Source of the DNA: Stentor coeruleus
Lineage: Eukaryota; Ciliophora; Heterotrichea; Heterotrichida; Stentoridae
NCBI GenBank assembly: GCA_001970955.1
Contig: MPUH01000144.1
Coordinates: forward strand, 31,744 to 95,743
Reading direction: 5' to 3'
Length of the DNA stretch: 64,000 nucleotides
Translations under genes and position numbers: made by a program
Shown: positions 29,488 to 43,900 of the stretch, piece after piece
How the letters are laid out: the number at the start of each line of letters is the position of its first letter
Position numbering within the stretch: the stretch's first letter is position 1
The notes under the pieces: model-generated
Databases searched by the model: none
Told to the model about the DNA's origin: nothing
What the model saw: only the letters and a program-made list of their open reading frames with translations

Positions 29488-32400
29488 ATGATTTTGTTGG
29501 TATTCTTGCAATTTATAACCAATGCTGAGGGTACAAATTTGTTTACTTGTAGCCAATCTTTTTGTCCAATTTATTGGTTAGGCGACGGGTACTGTGATGA
29601 AATTTGTATGAACTCAGGCTGCGGTTTCGATTTTTACATGGCGATGAGTACCTCGCCAGAAATACAATTTTTATATTCAGATTGTTATTTTGACTGTATG
29701 AACTCTGGATGTTCCTACAGCCTGCTCGGAAACGGTGCTTGCGATCCAACTTGCAATAATTACATGTGTGGTTGGGATGTTGGAGAATGCGGGTATTGTG
29801 CTGATGGGTGCACAGTAGAAAAGCTAACAAATACAATTTGTGATAAAGAATGTAATAGTAGGAAATGCATGTTTGACAGCAATGGTTGTGGATGGTGTGC
29901 TGAAGGATGCTTTTATGATGAAATGTATGATACAACATGTCAGCAAGAATGTAATACTTATGATTGTAATTATGATAATAATGCTTGCACAGCATATTGC
30001 TCTACTGGATGTCCAGATTATTGGATTGGTGATGGATATTGTGATACTTCATGCTATAATGCTAATTGTAGTTATGATAATGGAGATTGTGATTGCTCTA
30101 TTGGATGTACTACTGATGTTTTAAATGAACTTGATTGCAGAAGGGATACTCTTGGTAATATAACTGATCCTTGTGCTACTGAGAAATGTGGGTATAAGAA
30201 TGGGAAATGCGGAAATTGTAATGTTGATTGCTTTAATAGCATGCTTGGAAATGGCGTTTGTAACACCAATTGCAATGTAGCTGCTTGTAATTACGACTAT
30301 GGAGACTGTAGTTGTAATCTAGGTTGTGAAACTCTTTACACTAATGGAGTTTTCAACTATAAAGGCGAATGCAATCTTTATTGTATGGTCCCACAATGTA
30401 ATTATAACTATGAAGTATGCAATGATGATTTTATAATCCAATCAGCTATTTTTAATCAAGTCATAAACAAAAACTGGTCTTTAACTTATAACTCAAGCAT
30501 TTGCAACAATAACTGTAGCGAAACTATGCTAAGAGATTATTATTTGCAAACAGATCAAGCAAATTATTGTAATGCTGGAGATGGTTGTAATACTCTTCCA
30601 TGCTTGTACTGCTCTGGACATGTTAGCTCTACACTTTCAGGCTGTTCTTTAACAGATGGAATAACTTGTTTAGTATGTTCTTCTATGATGCTTATGGATG
30701 TATGTGTTACTAGTTTAACTTCATGTCCATTAGGCTATGAAAATAGGCCTGAACTTGCAGATTTATTAAAAGTAGATAATTGGTGTTTTCTAGAACCAGT
30801 TCAGTATTCGTTGAATAATTACAAAATTTTTTACGTTGATTCAAGTTTTGTTTATGATAGTGGAGTATATGGGGAAGGGACAGAAAATAATCCAATTAAT
30901 GATTTGTATTATGCTTTGATATCTGTTTTTGCGAGTTTTACTAAGATTATTTTGAAGGCAGGAAGCTATGATTTTCAAGTCAACAAAGATGCGACATCAC
31001 CTTTTGTCACAGATATTAATGACCCTTTAAATACTCAGAGTACTAATACTTTTACTGAACTTTGGCTTATTGGAGATGATGCAGAATCACCTTCAACTAT
31101 ATACTGGAAAGCTGGTATGAAATTAACACCAAAAGCTTCAAAATTCTTTATAAAAAACCTAATTTTTAGTGGTAAAAAAATTTTGCAAACTTGTGATTAT
31201 GAATATTGTTTTTATTGCCCAATAACTCAAACAATTGGCACTAGTTATTATGATGATCGTGATGCATTGATTGACTCCACAACATATTCAAATTATTATG
31301 GGAAATCATGTGAAACTTACAACGAGGATATTTTGTTTGAATTCGCTAAAAATGCTTATATTGAAGATACAACTTTTGAAGAATTTAGACATCAATTTAG
31401 TGCGTTTATTTATTCAACATCAAATTTGAATTTAAAAAATGTAAACTTTTTTAAAATGCAAGCGGCATCAGGAGGTGGAATAATAGCGCAAAAATGTGAT
31501 GGAGATTGTGAAAATAGTAATTTTTATTTTCAAAATGGGAGAGTTGAAGACTTAGGAAGTGGATATGAAGATACAGATCTTGTTGCAACAGGAAGTTTTT
31601 TTATAGGACTTGGATATAACTCAAGCCAATTTTATAATATTGATTTCAAATACAACTTCGTTTTTTCTAACAGCCAAGCTTCTTATTCAGGGTTTTTGAT
31701 ATATTCATCAAATCATATTGGAGGGATATTTATTTCTAATTGCATATTTGAAAACAATTATATGAACTATGGGATTTATGTTGATATTACAACTCTAGCT
31801 TATTCAAATTATAAGCTAGTTCAAGGTGTTAGTACAGCTTATAGTCAAATTCATTTCCAAATCACTGATTCTGAATTCCATCACAATTATTGTTCGAGTA
31901 ATTTAATATCCTACTTTATGAAAAAAACTATTCATAATATAGTGATGGATAATATAATAATTGAAGATATAGTAGTAGGTGGAGATGTTATTTGTATAGA
32001 CAATTCAGGGATATTGAAAAAAGCTGATTATGAAGGTCAGACAATAAAAGTTTTAATAGACAATGTTTCAACTAAAATTATAATTAATCCTCGCAAGATA
32101 AAGATTTCAAATATAATTTTTGATGAAGTGAAAACTGGACAAGAAGTTATATACTTATCAGCATTACCTTTAGTTTATGTTAAAAATATGACAATATCAA
32201 GTGTTAGTGATGGTTCAAAAAGTAATATAAAAGCGATTATAAACAATTTTTCTAGTTCAGGAAGGTATCTTTCACATGATCCTTCTGATGACGAAATACC
32301 TACTCTTAATTGCTTTTCTGTGACATATTTCGGAAATTTATATTACCTTGTATTAGATACTATTGAAATTTATTATACAGGATGTGAAACTAATTCTGGA

Positions 32401-35400
32401 CCAGCAGGACTTTATATAAATTCTGTTACAAGTAATATAACTTTAACGCATATTATCATTCATGATATAACTGAACAATCTAGTTCTGCAATAAGTCTTT
32501 ATATTTCAAATGTTAATTTAGGAGTTTTTGACGATATGACTTTTTCAATGATAGCTAATTATGATGATTCTATTATAGAGTTTTTTAAAGTTTCAAATAT
32601 AGTCATGACAAATTTTCATGTCAGTGATGTACTATCAACTTTTACTGGGGTAATTTTGTTAACAAAAATTCAAAGCTTAAATATGTCAAATTTTGATTTA
32701 GTAAGTTCTGAAAGTGAATATGGTAATGGAGGGTGTTTTTTAATATTATCATCAACAAAAGGACTTAATGCTAATATAAAAGATGGTTCATTGTCAGGTT
32801 GTAAAGCTACTGCAGGTAATGGTGGAGGAATATATTTAGATAGTGGTTCAACAATAGTTCTTAACAAAATATCAATAAAAAATGTTGAGATAAGTGACTG
32901 TATAAGTAATGATGGGGCCATGATTTATATTTCAAGTAAAGTTGCTTTTGAACAACCTTCAGTAATAGAAAATATTACAGGAAATGGAAATGAAGCTATT
33001 CAAGGAGGAACAATAGGTGATAATCATAATAAAGGACTTTTGGCAATAAAAAATTTGTATATGCAAAATAATTATGGACTCCACTCAGGGATTTATGCTT
33101 TTTATATCATAGATGAATTTCTTTTATCAGTAAGTGACTCTGTATTTATAGAAAACAATTCAGATGAAGGTTTTTTATCATTCAGATCTTTTAAAGTAGG
33201 CTGTACAATAAAACTAGAAAATATCACACTTTCTGATATTAATGCCATAGCTTTTGAAGCTACAAAAGTCAATATTGAAATATCAAATATCACAGCTACT
33301 AAATTGCTAAGTTTCCTTACAGCTGATAGTTTTGCTGATGTGATTATAACTAATTGTTTTCTTTCTGAAATTTCATCAGCTGCGATTTACGTATCTAAAA
33401 CATCATTTCTAACCTGCTCTAACTGTATAATCGACAACAGTCAAGGAACAATTATAACAACCATAGAAAATAGTGGTATAGATTTTCAAAACTGTGTTTT
33501 TTCTAATAACAATGCCCCTGCAACATCTATAGCTTTATTATCTGATGTAAATGAAAAAAGAGAAAATATTTTTGCTAATTGCATTTTTGAATACAACAAC
33601 GCTGATTTCGATGGGCAAATTTATTTATCATCAACAAATCTCACTATTTCTGATTGCAAGTTTTATAGTAATATTTGTCTAAAAGGTGACTATAATGGAA
33701 TATATTTAACTGGATCAAATTTGAAAATAAGTGGTTCTGATTTTGAAGATCAACAATCAATATCAACTGGAGGGTTTTTATATAGTCTGAATTCTGAAAT
33801 AGTTATTGAAAAAAGTTCTTTTAAAAAAGGAGTTGCTACTTTGGCTGGAGGGGCTTTTTATTTAATGACTTCAAATGTTTTAATAGAAGATTGCGTATTT
33901 GCAGAAAATGAAGCCTATAGTTTTGGAGGGAGTATTTATATGTTAGAAAGTACAGTTAATATTTATAATACTCAATTTATGCTAGGATATTCGTCAAATG
34001 GAGATGGAATATGGACAAGTGCAGGTACTCTATTAATGGAAGGAGTAGAATTTTCATTATCACAAGCTCAGAGTGAGGATATAACTGCTTCAGTATATTC
34101 GGTAGGAATGAAAAGTGTTATAGTAAGGAATTGCAATTTCAAAGATCCCCAATCAAATGTTGGAGGTATTATTAGCTTCGATGATATTTATGTATTAATT
34201 GAAGATAGCACTTTTGAAAACTTAACTATAAATACCTATGGTGCAACAACATTTAAAGGATCCACATATTTTGGCTCAGTTACAATAAAAAACTCAATTT
34301 TCACTAGCAATAATTCAACAGGAAACGGAGCAGCGATTTATATAGAAAACTATGGTTTCACAATCGAAGACAGCACAATCTCATATAATCATGCATCTTT
34401 AAACGGTGGTGGTCTATATCTTATATCCCCATTATGTGATAACTGCTCATTTTCCCTTGAAGGCAATACTGATATTTTTAACAATTCTTGTAATTTTGAA
34501 GGAGGAGGTATAAAATGGCTTGATTTTAAGCCTGAAAGAGGTGCTGACATAAAAATTTACGACAATTCCGCAACTTATGGGGCAAATTTTGCTAGTAAAG
34601 CTATAGGACTTCAGTTGTTTGGATCACGTGAACTTACAGAAATCCCTATAGTTGAAACAATAGAAAGTATTCCTCCAGGTCAAGAATACACAGAGACTTT
34701 AAAACTCTATCTTTATGATTCAGATGGTAATATAGTTACTACAGACAGTTCAAGTCAAATAACTCTAACTGGAATTAGTGCTTTAGAAAATGACACTGAT
34801 TCTGCATATTCTGTATCAGGGACAACAACTTTTACTGCAGAAAAAGGGGTTTTTTATATAACAAAATTTATACCTAATGGACCACCAGGTAGTCAAATGG
34901 CTGTTATCATAACAACAACAGGGATATCTACAGAACAAGCAGCTAATGATAATAATACCTATAGTGACTCAGCTAAAATTCTTATAAATTTACGTGAATG
35001 TGCTAATGGAGAAACTATTGGCTCTATAGATTGTATTAAATGCCCAGCAGGTAAATATTTGATAGAACCTGCAGATGTATGTAAGAGTTGTCCTAAAGGA
35101 GCAACTTGTTATGGAGGGGATCAAGTTATTTCTAATCCAGGATATTGGAGATCTGATTTACTTTCTGAAATTGTTTATGAATGTCAAGTTTATGATAGTT
35201 GTATAGGAGGAAATGAAACTGCTTATTTAGGGGATTGTTTTACAGGATATACAGGGATTTTATGCCAAACATGTACAGCAGGGTTTTCAAGAAATTCAGC
35301 AGGTAAATGTAATAAATGTCCTAATCAAACATTAAATGTTGTTATTCTCTTATTTTTTGCCACAATGATGATTGGAGTCTCTGTCATTCTTGTTAAATCT

Positions 35401-36964
35401 ACATTAAAATCTGCATTTACCCCATCAGCTATGCATTCAATTTATATAAAAATATTTACAAACTATCTTCAACTCGTTTTTCTTACTACTCAATTCAACT
35501 TAAACTGGCCATCTTATGTTATGGGGCTTTTCTCTGTTCAAAGATCAGCAGCTACAATATCTGAAGACTTATTCTCAGTTGACTGTTACTTAGATAAAGG
35601 TAAATCTTCAAGTTCTACAAATTCATATTATTATAAACTTGTGCTTTTATGCGCAATGCCTATTATAATTGCTTTATTATCAATAGCTGTATGGCTAGTA
35701 ATATGTCTATTTAAAAGAACATTAAGTTATCTTAAACGTGAATTTTTTACAACATTGATTGTTTTATTCTTTTTAGTTTATCCAAATATTGTAAAATCAA
35801 TGTTTACAAATTTTTCATGTGTTGATGTTGATATGGAAGGGACTTTTCTTGAACAAAACACTGGGATAAGATGTTGGGATAAAAGATATACACAATATTC
35901 TATGATTATTGCTCTTCCTGGTATTATTACATGGGCTATTGCTGCACCTGCACTTTTATTACTCCGTATGTATAAACGAAGAAGATATTTTCATAAAGAT
36001 AATGAAAGAGTTATGTTTGGGTTTATGTATAATGGGTATAAAAAAACTCACTTTTATTGGGAATTTATTATTATGTATAGGAAAATTATTATAATTACGA
36101 TATCAGTTTTTATGGGTAATATGTCAACAATTGTACAAGCTTTAACTGTTGTTATAATAATGTTAGTCTCTTTATATTTCCAATATGCAGAAAAACCTTA
36201 TTCTCATAAAGAACTTAATCATATGGAATACGAAGCTTTATTCACTGCTAGTTTAACTCTTTATTGTGGACTATTTTACCTTTCATCTGGAGTTGATGAT
36301 AGCGTACAAATTATATTATTTATATTTATTGTAATTGGAAACTTTTACTTTATAATATACTGGTTATTTTATATGTTCAAAGCAGTTATAGATTTAACTG
36401 CAAAAATATTCCCAGAATTAAGAGCAAAACTTAAAAAAGGAGATGCTTATGAAGAAGATTTTAATACAGAAGAATTAATTAAGGTTGGGACATATTATGA
36501 TGAATCAGAAGGAGCTAGGAAATGCACATTTATAAATAAACATAAAGAAACTAATACTTATTCAAGATTACCAAAGAATATTGGAGAATTGTTTGTAGAT
36601 ATTGCTAATGATGATTTATCAAAACAAGATGATGAATTAGATAATAGTAGAAGCCAAGAGNGGAGAATTGTTTGTAGATATTGCTAATGATGATTTATCA
36701 AAACAAGATGATGAATTAGATAATAGTAGAAGCCAAGAGCTCCAAATATCTGAACTTAATTGTGAAAATAAACATAATCTTAGCAAATTAGATTCGAGTG
36801 CTGATTTTGTTTTGGGTGAACATAGTTTTAGAGCTGAATTCATTGGGAAAGTAGATGAAAAGTTTGATAACTTAGAATATTTAGAAACAAACAGGATTAG
36901 TACTACTAGATATGATAAAACTATTGGAGATCTGGAAGATGATGATGAAGATGATGAGGATTAA
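29488..36964 (+). CDS. Giant LNR / beta-helix / multi-pass membrane protein, copy A
   Basis: Starts at ATG 29488 with a signal peptide (MILLVFLQFITNAEG). Residues ~18-330 hold about eight Cys-rich repeats of the Lin-12/Notch (LNR) type, e.g. WIGDGYCDTSCYNANC followed by DNGDC. A long region (~440-1800) of short beta-strand-like repeats, rich in NCxFENN and GGxxY turns, resembles a parallel beta-helix. At ~1850 there is a GCC2/GCC3-like Cys cluster (CPAGKYL, GYTGILCQTC), followed from ~1950 by several membrane helices and an acidic cytosolic tail. As written the frame is interrupted at 36661 by an N flanked by a 78-bp duplication. Counting it once gives 2465 residues ending in TAA at 36964. 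Probably a cell-surface adhesion or sensing protein. Its function is unknown. Confidence 0.88.
36583..36739 (+). repeat. 78-bp direct duplication flanking an N, near the 3' end of copy A
   Basis: 36583-36660 and 36662-36739 are identical by eye, with N at 36661. The block shifts the frame of the LNR giant. Counting it once gives a protein end that matches the tandem paralogue, so the duplication is almost certainly an assembly join. Confidence 0.92.
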
Positions 36965-37960
36965 AATATTATAGTTAGGTTAAGTTAAGTTAAGTTAAGT
37001 TAGGTATAATATTATTTCATTTACTATAGGATGATTTAAATACCCTTTGGTAAATAACTAACTGATTCTCACCACTTTATCATCCTATAATGTTTAATTT
37101 CTATGACAAATATTTGGAATGTGTTATAAAATTAGAAATCAACTTCTCTTAAATTGAATTCTGTACTTAATTAATCTTATTTTCTTAATCTTATCTATTT
37201 TAATTTTTCAATATAATTATTTGTTCTTATCAGCATATCAAATTTAAAATCAGTTATCTATTTTAACACCTTATTAGTCTTTAGTTTTTCAATATAATTT
37301 GGCTAGTTGAAGTCCCATTTACAATAGAAAATGTAATATCAGAAGGCTAAAGAATCTCTTCATTTAACCTATCAAGTACATTGAATTACCCATTAAGAAA
37401 TTATATATCATATCCATTTTACATAGTTTGACCCAAATTTGTAAGTATAATTCTTAAAAACTATCGCTTTTAAGTTTCTGGTAACCTATTTTATACTTTG
37501 TTTATACCTAATAATTATTTCTTCAATAAACTTATCCAAAAAATGATTTCTATTATTTTTGCCTCCTAATGATCATTCCTGCTAACAGTTTTAGTTTTTT
37601 GAGTATTAAAAGTTTTCAGTAGTCAAATAATCTAATTCTGCTAGATAAATTCTTGTATCTAATGCAAAATCAAGCCATTATAATTTTAACTTTTATACCA
37701 TTGTAATTTATTTATTAGTGCCTCTTAACAATTGCACCCTTACTTTATGTAAAATCAACCAAATCAAAATTGCCAAATGCATAATCTTTAACTTAAAAAA
37801 GACAATTTACCTTAGCGACTCTAAAACTAAAAAATATTTTATCTAATTTTTTCTTTACCAGGAATTTTATGTAAAACCTTTCATTCTTTTCTATGTGTCT
37901 TTGTTTTAACCACATACACAATCTAGAAGCTTTTAAATAAGCATATAGAAATACATATAA
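36965..37960. other. Intergenic region between the tandem LNR giants
   Basis: No gene seen. It opens with a short TAAGT tandem repeat (four units, 36981-37000). It is C/T- and A-rich from about 37040 on. The upstream regions of the two paralogues do not look alike, so duplication was old or promoters have diverged. Confidence 0.5.
36981..37000 (+). repeat. TAAGT microsatellite
   Basis: Four tandem TAAGT units just after the stop of copy A. Confidence 0.85.
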
Positions 37961-40900
37961 ATGTTTTTGTGGATTCTATTACAATTTATCTCCGGCGCCA
38001 AAGGTGTTGGTATATTTACATGTAGCCAGTCATTTTGCCCGGAAAGTTATCCTGGTGACAAATACTGCGACAAAATTTGCATGACCTTATCTTGTGGCTT
38101 TGATTATCATACAATTATGAGTACTTCACCAACAGAACAATTTGTTTACTCAGATTGCTATCAAGCCTGTATAAATTTCGGATGCAATCTTAGTTTACTT
38201 GCAAATGGTGTGTGTGATCAATCATGCAATGACTATAAGTGTGGCTGGGATCTTGGAGATTGTGGGTATTGTGCTAAAGGATGTACAATTGATTTACTAA
38301 ACAACGGAGTTTGTAATAGTGAATGTAATAATCAAAATTGTATGTTTGATAACAATGACTGTGGTTGGTGTGCAGAAGGATGCTTTTATGAAGAAATGTA
38401 TGATATAGATTGCCAGCAAGAATGTAATATTTATGATTGTAATTATGATGATGATGCATGCACTGAGCATTGCTCTACTGGATGTCCAACAATTTGGATT
38501 GGTGATGGTATATGCGATCCTAATTGCTATAATTCTTTATGTGACTATGACAATGGAGATTGTGATTGCTCTATTGGATGTATTTCTGATATATTAAATG
38601 AGCCTGATTGTAGAAGGGATGATCTTGGTATTATAAATGATCCTTGCGCTACAGTAGAATGTGCTTATAAAAATGGAAAATGTGGAAATTGTGGTCTTGA
38701 TTGTTTTGATAGTATGCTTGGAGATGGGGTTTGCGACATTAATTGCTATGTTTCTTCTTGTGATTACGATATCGATGACTGTGACTGTAATCCAGGATGT
38801 CAAACCCATTATTTTGATGATGTTGGATACTTTAACTACTTAGGTGAATGCAATATTAACTGTATGGTCACTCAATGCAATTATAATTATGATGTATGTG
38901 ATGATGAATTCATAATCCAATCCGCTATTTTTTATCAAGTGACAAATAAAAACTGGACTTTAATCTATGATCCAAGTGCTTGTAACGATAAATGTAACGA
39001 AGATAAATTAAGATATTATGCTGTACAAACAGAGCAAGACAAATTTTGTAAAGCATCAGATGGTTGTAATACTGAGCCATGCTTGAATTGTTTTGGTCAT
39101 GTTAAATCTACTTTTGAAAATTGCTCATTAACTGATGGGACAACTTGCTTTGTATGCTCTACTATGATGCTTATGGAAGTATGTGTTGAAAATCCTGTTC
39201 CATGTCCATTAGGTTATGATGAAAGAAATGAACTTGGAGAATTATTAAATGTTCAGAAATGGTGCTTTTTAGAACCAGTTATATATTCAAAAGATAATTA
39301 TAAGATATTTTATGTTGATTCTAATGCGAATTATGATGATGGAGTATATGGGACAGGAACAGAAGATGATCCGATTAATGATTTTTATTATGCTTTGATA
39401 TCAGTTTTTGCGAGTTATACTAAGATTATTTTGAAGTCGGGAGACTATAATCTTCAAGTTAATGAAGATGTCTCATCACCTTTTATTGTTGACCCTAAAG
39501 ACCCGCTGAATACTTTAAGCTCAAATACTTTTACTGAACTCTGGCTTATTGGAGATGATGAAGAATCTCCTTCTAACATTTACTGGCAAGCTGGAATGAA
39601 ACTAACCCCAAAATTTTCAAATTTCTATCTTAAAAACCTCAATTTTTATGGTAATCAAATATTGCAAAATTGTGAACAAGAATATTGCTTTTATTGTCCA
39701 ATAGTTCAAACAATAAGCGATACATATTACGATGATCGTGGAGAAACAATTGACTCAAATACATATTTAAATGATTATGGAAAATCATGTGAAACTTATA
39801 ACAAAGACATTTTGTTTAAATTTACTCAAAATACTTATATTGAAAATATTAACTTTGAAGGATTTAGAAATCAATTCTATGCATTTATATATTCTACTTC
39901 TAACTTAAGCTTGAAAAATGTGAACTTTATTAAAATGCAAGCTGTTGGTGGAGGCGGAATAATAATACAAGAATGCAATGGAGATTGCGAAAATATTAAT
40001 TTTTACTTTGATATTGGAAGAGTAGAAGATTTAGGAAGTGGATATGAAGATACAGAACTTGTTACAACAGGAAGTTTTTTTATTGGAACTGGGTATAGCT
40101 CAAGCCAATTTTATAATATTGATTTCAAATACAACTTCGTTTTTTCTAACATTCAGTCATCTTACTCAGGGTATTTGATATATACACAAAATCATATTGG
40201 TGGTATATCTATTATTAATTGTACATTTGAAAACAATTATATGAACTATGGTATTTATGTTGATGTTACAAATCTTGCTTATTCAGATTATAAAATTGTT
40301 GATGAAGTTAGCACAGCTTATAGTCAAATTCATTTCCAAATCACTGATACAGAGTTTCATCATAATTATTGTACAAATAATTTGATTTCATACTTTGTTA
40401 AAAAAACTGTTCATAATATAGTGATGGATAATATAATAATTGAAGATATAGTAGTAGGTGGAGATGTTGTTAGTATAGATAACTCAGGAAAATTAAGTAA
40501 AGCTGATTATGAAGGGCTAACAATAAATGTTTTAATAGACAATGTTTCAACTAAAGTTACAATTTTACCTCGTGAAATAATAATATCAAATATAATTTTC
40601 GATGGAGTCATAACAGGACAAGATGCAATTTACTTATCAACACTCCCTTTAGTGTATATTACAAATATGACAATATCAAGTGTTAGTGATGGTTCGAAAA
40701 TCAATATAAAAAATATTATAGAGAACTTTGCCAGCACAAATAGATATCTTTCACGTAATCCTTCTGATAATGAAATACCTTCCTTAAGCTGTTTTTCTGT
40801 TACATATTTTAGCAATTTATATTACCTTGAATTAGATAGCATTGAAATTTATTATACAGGTTGTAAAGAGAATTCTGGGCCAGCAGGTCTTTATATAGAT

Positions 40901-43900
40901 TCAGTTACAAGCAGTTTAACTTTAACTCATATTTACATTCACGATATAACTGAGTTATCTAATTCCGCTATAAGTCTCTATGTTTCAAATGTAAATTTAG
41001 GAAACTTTGATAACATGGCTTTTTCAAAAATAACTAATTATGACGATTCTGTTATAGAGTTTTTCAAAGTTTCAAATATAGTTTTAACAAATTTCACTGT
41101 CAATGAAGTATTATCAACTTTTACTGGGGCAATTTTATTAACAAAAGTCAAGAGTCTAACTATGTCTAATTTTGATTTACTAAGTTCTGAGAGCAAATAT
41201 GGCAATGGAGGGTGCTTTTTAATACTATCATCAACAAAAGGACTTGATGCTAAAATAAATAATGGTTCATTATCAGGTTGTAAAGCTACAACTGGTAATG
41301 GTGGAGGAATATATTTAGATAGTGGCTCAACAATAGTTCTCATAAAATTATCAATAAAAAATGTTGAGATAAATGACTGTATAAGTAACGATGGAGCCAT
41401 GATTTATTTTTCACCTAAAGTTGCATTTGACCAGCCTTCAGTTATGGAAGATATTATAGGAAATGGGAATACAGCAACTCAAGGAGGAACAATTGGTGAT
41501 AATCATAGTAATGGACTTTTGGCAATAAAGAATTTGTATATGCAATATAATAACGGACTGCATTCAGGGATTTATGCTTTTTATATCATAGATGAGTTTC
41601 TTTTATCAATAAGCGATTCTATATTTTTAGATAATGATTCAGATGAAAGCTTTTTATCATTTAGATCTTTTAAAGTAGGTTGTACAGTTAAGATAGAAAA
41701 TATCACGCTTTCAAATATTGGTTCTATCGCTTTTGATACTATAAAAATCAATATTGAAATATACAACATTACAGCTGATAAAGTTTCAGGGTTACTTACA
41801 GCTGATAGCTATGCTAATATATTAATTACCAATGGTTTTTTTTCTGAAGTTTTATCAGCTGCAATTTTCATATCCAAAACATCATTTCTAACATGTTATA
41901 ACTGTATTTTCGACAGTAGTCAAGAAACAATTATAACAACTGTAGAAAATAGTGGCATAGATTTTCAAAACTGTAGTTTTACTAACAATAAAGCTTCTGC
42001 AACATCTATAGCTTTATTATCTGATGTAAATATAAACAAAGAGAATAGTTTTACTAATTGCATTTTTGAATACAATAGTGCTGATATCGATGCACAAATT
42101 TATTTATCATCAACAAATCTTATTATTTCTAATTGTAGTTTTTATAGTAATGCTTGTAAAAAAGGAAGCTTTAATGGAATATATTTAACTGGATCAAATT
42201 TGAAAATAAGTGATTCTGATTTTGAAAATCAACAAACACTATCAACTGGAGGGTTTTTATATAGTCTGAATTCTGAAATAGTTATTGAAAGAAGTTCTTT
42301 TAAAAAAGGAGTTGCTTATTTGGCTGGAGGGGCTTTTTATTTAATGACTTCAAATGTTTTAATAAAAGATTGCGAATTTGCGGAAAATGAAGCCTATAGT
42401 TTTGGAGGAAGTATTGCTATGATAGAAAGTTCAGTAAATATTTATAATAGTCAGTTTGTGTCAGGATATGCATCAAATGGAGATGGAATCTGGGCAAGTA
42501 CAGGAACACTTTTAATGGAAAATATAGAATTTTCATTATCACAAGCTCAGAGCGGGGATGTAACTGCTGCAGTTTATTCTAAAGGAATGAAGAATATTAT
42601 ATTTAAAAAATGCTCTTTTAAAGATCCTCAATCGAATGTTGGAGGCATTATTAGTTTTGATGATATAATTGTAACAATTGAAGATAGTATTTTTGAAAAC
42701 TTAACCATGAATGACTATAGTGCCGCTACTTTTATAGGAACTACATATTTTGGTTCAGTTACTATAAAAAATTCAATTTTCACAAACAATAACTCAACAG
42801 GAAATGGAGGAGCCATTTATTCAGAAAACTATGATTTCACAATAAGAGATAGCAAAATCTCATTTAATCATGCATCTTTAAACGGTGGTGGTCTATATCT
42901 TATAACCCCATTATGTGGTAATTGTTCATTTTCTCTTGAAGGAAATACTGATGTTTTTAACAACTCCTGTGGCCTCGAAGGTGGAGGTATGAAATGGCTT
43001 AATTTTAAACCTAACAAAGGTTCTAATGTTAAAATTTATGATAATTCCGCAACTTATGGGGCAAATTCTGCTAGTAAAGCTATAGGGCTTCAGTTATTTA
43101 ATTTACGTGAGCTTAAAGATATTCCTATTATTGATACAATAGAAGGTATACCACCTGGTCAAGAATACACAGAGACTTTAAAACTCTATCTTTATGATTC
43201 AGATGGAAATGTAGTTAGTATAGATAGTTCAAGTCAAATATCTCTAACAGGAGTTAGTACTTCAGAAAATAACACTGAAATTGCATATTCTGTATCAGGG
43301 ACAACAACTTTTACTGCAGAAAAAGGGGTTTTTTATATAACACAATTTATACCTAACGGAAAACCAGGTAGCCAAATGGCTTTAATCCTTACAACAGGAG
43401 GTATATCTACAGAACAAGCAGCTAATGATAATAGCACATATAGTGATTCAGCAAAAATTATAGTAAATTTACGTGAATGTATAAATGGAGAAACTATTGG
43501 ATCTGTAGAATGTATTAAATGCCCAGCAGGAAAATATTTGATAGAACCTGCAGAAGTATGCAAAGCCTGTCCAACAGGTGCAACTTGTTATGGAGGGGAT
43601 CAAGTTGTTTCTAATCCAGGATATTGGAGATCTGATTTACTTTCTGAAATTGTTTATGAATGTCAAATTTATGATAGTTGTATAGGTGGAAATGAAACTG
43701 CTTATTTAGGGGATTGCTTTACAGGATATACAGGGATTTTATGTCAAACATGTACAGCAGGATTCTCAAGAAACTCTGAAGGTAAATGCAATAAGTGCCC
43801 TAATCAAACAGTGAATGTTGTTATACTCTTTTTTTTTGCCATAGTGATGATTGGAGTCTCTGTCGTCCTTGTTAAATCAACACTAAAATCAGCATTTACC

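Noticed and set aside
29543-30275. Minus-strand reading frames rich in His/Tyr opposite the LNR repeats
   Set aside because: They are shadows of the Cys/Asn/Tyr codons of the real plus-strand gene and have no known domain or start context.
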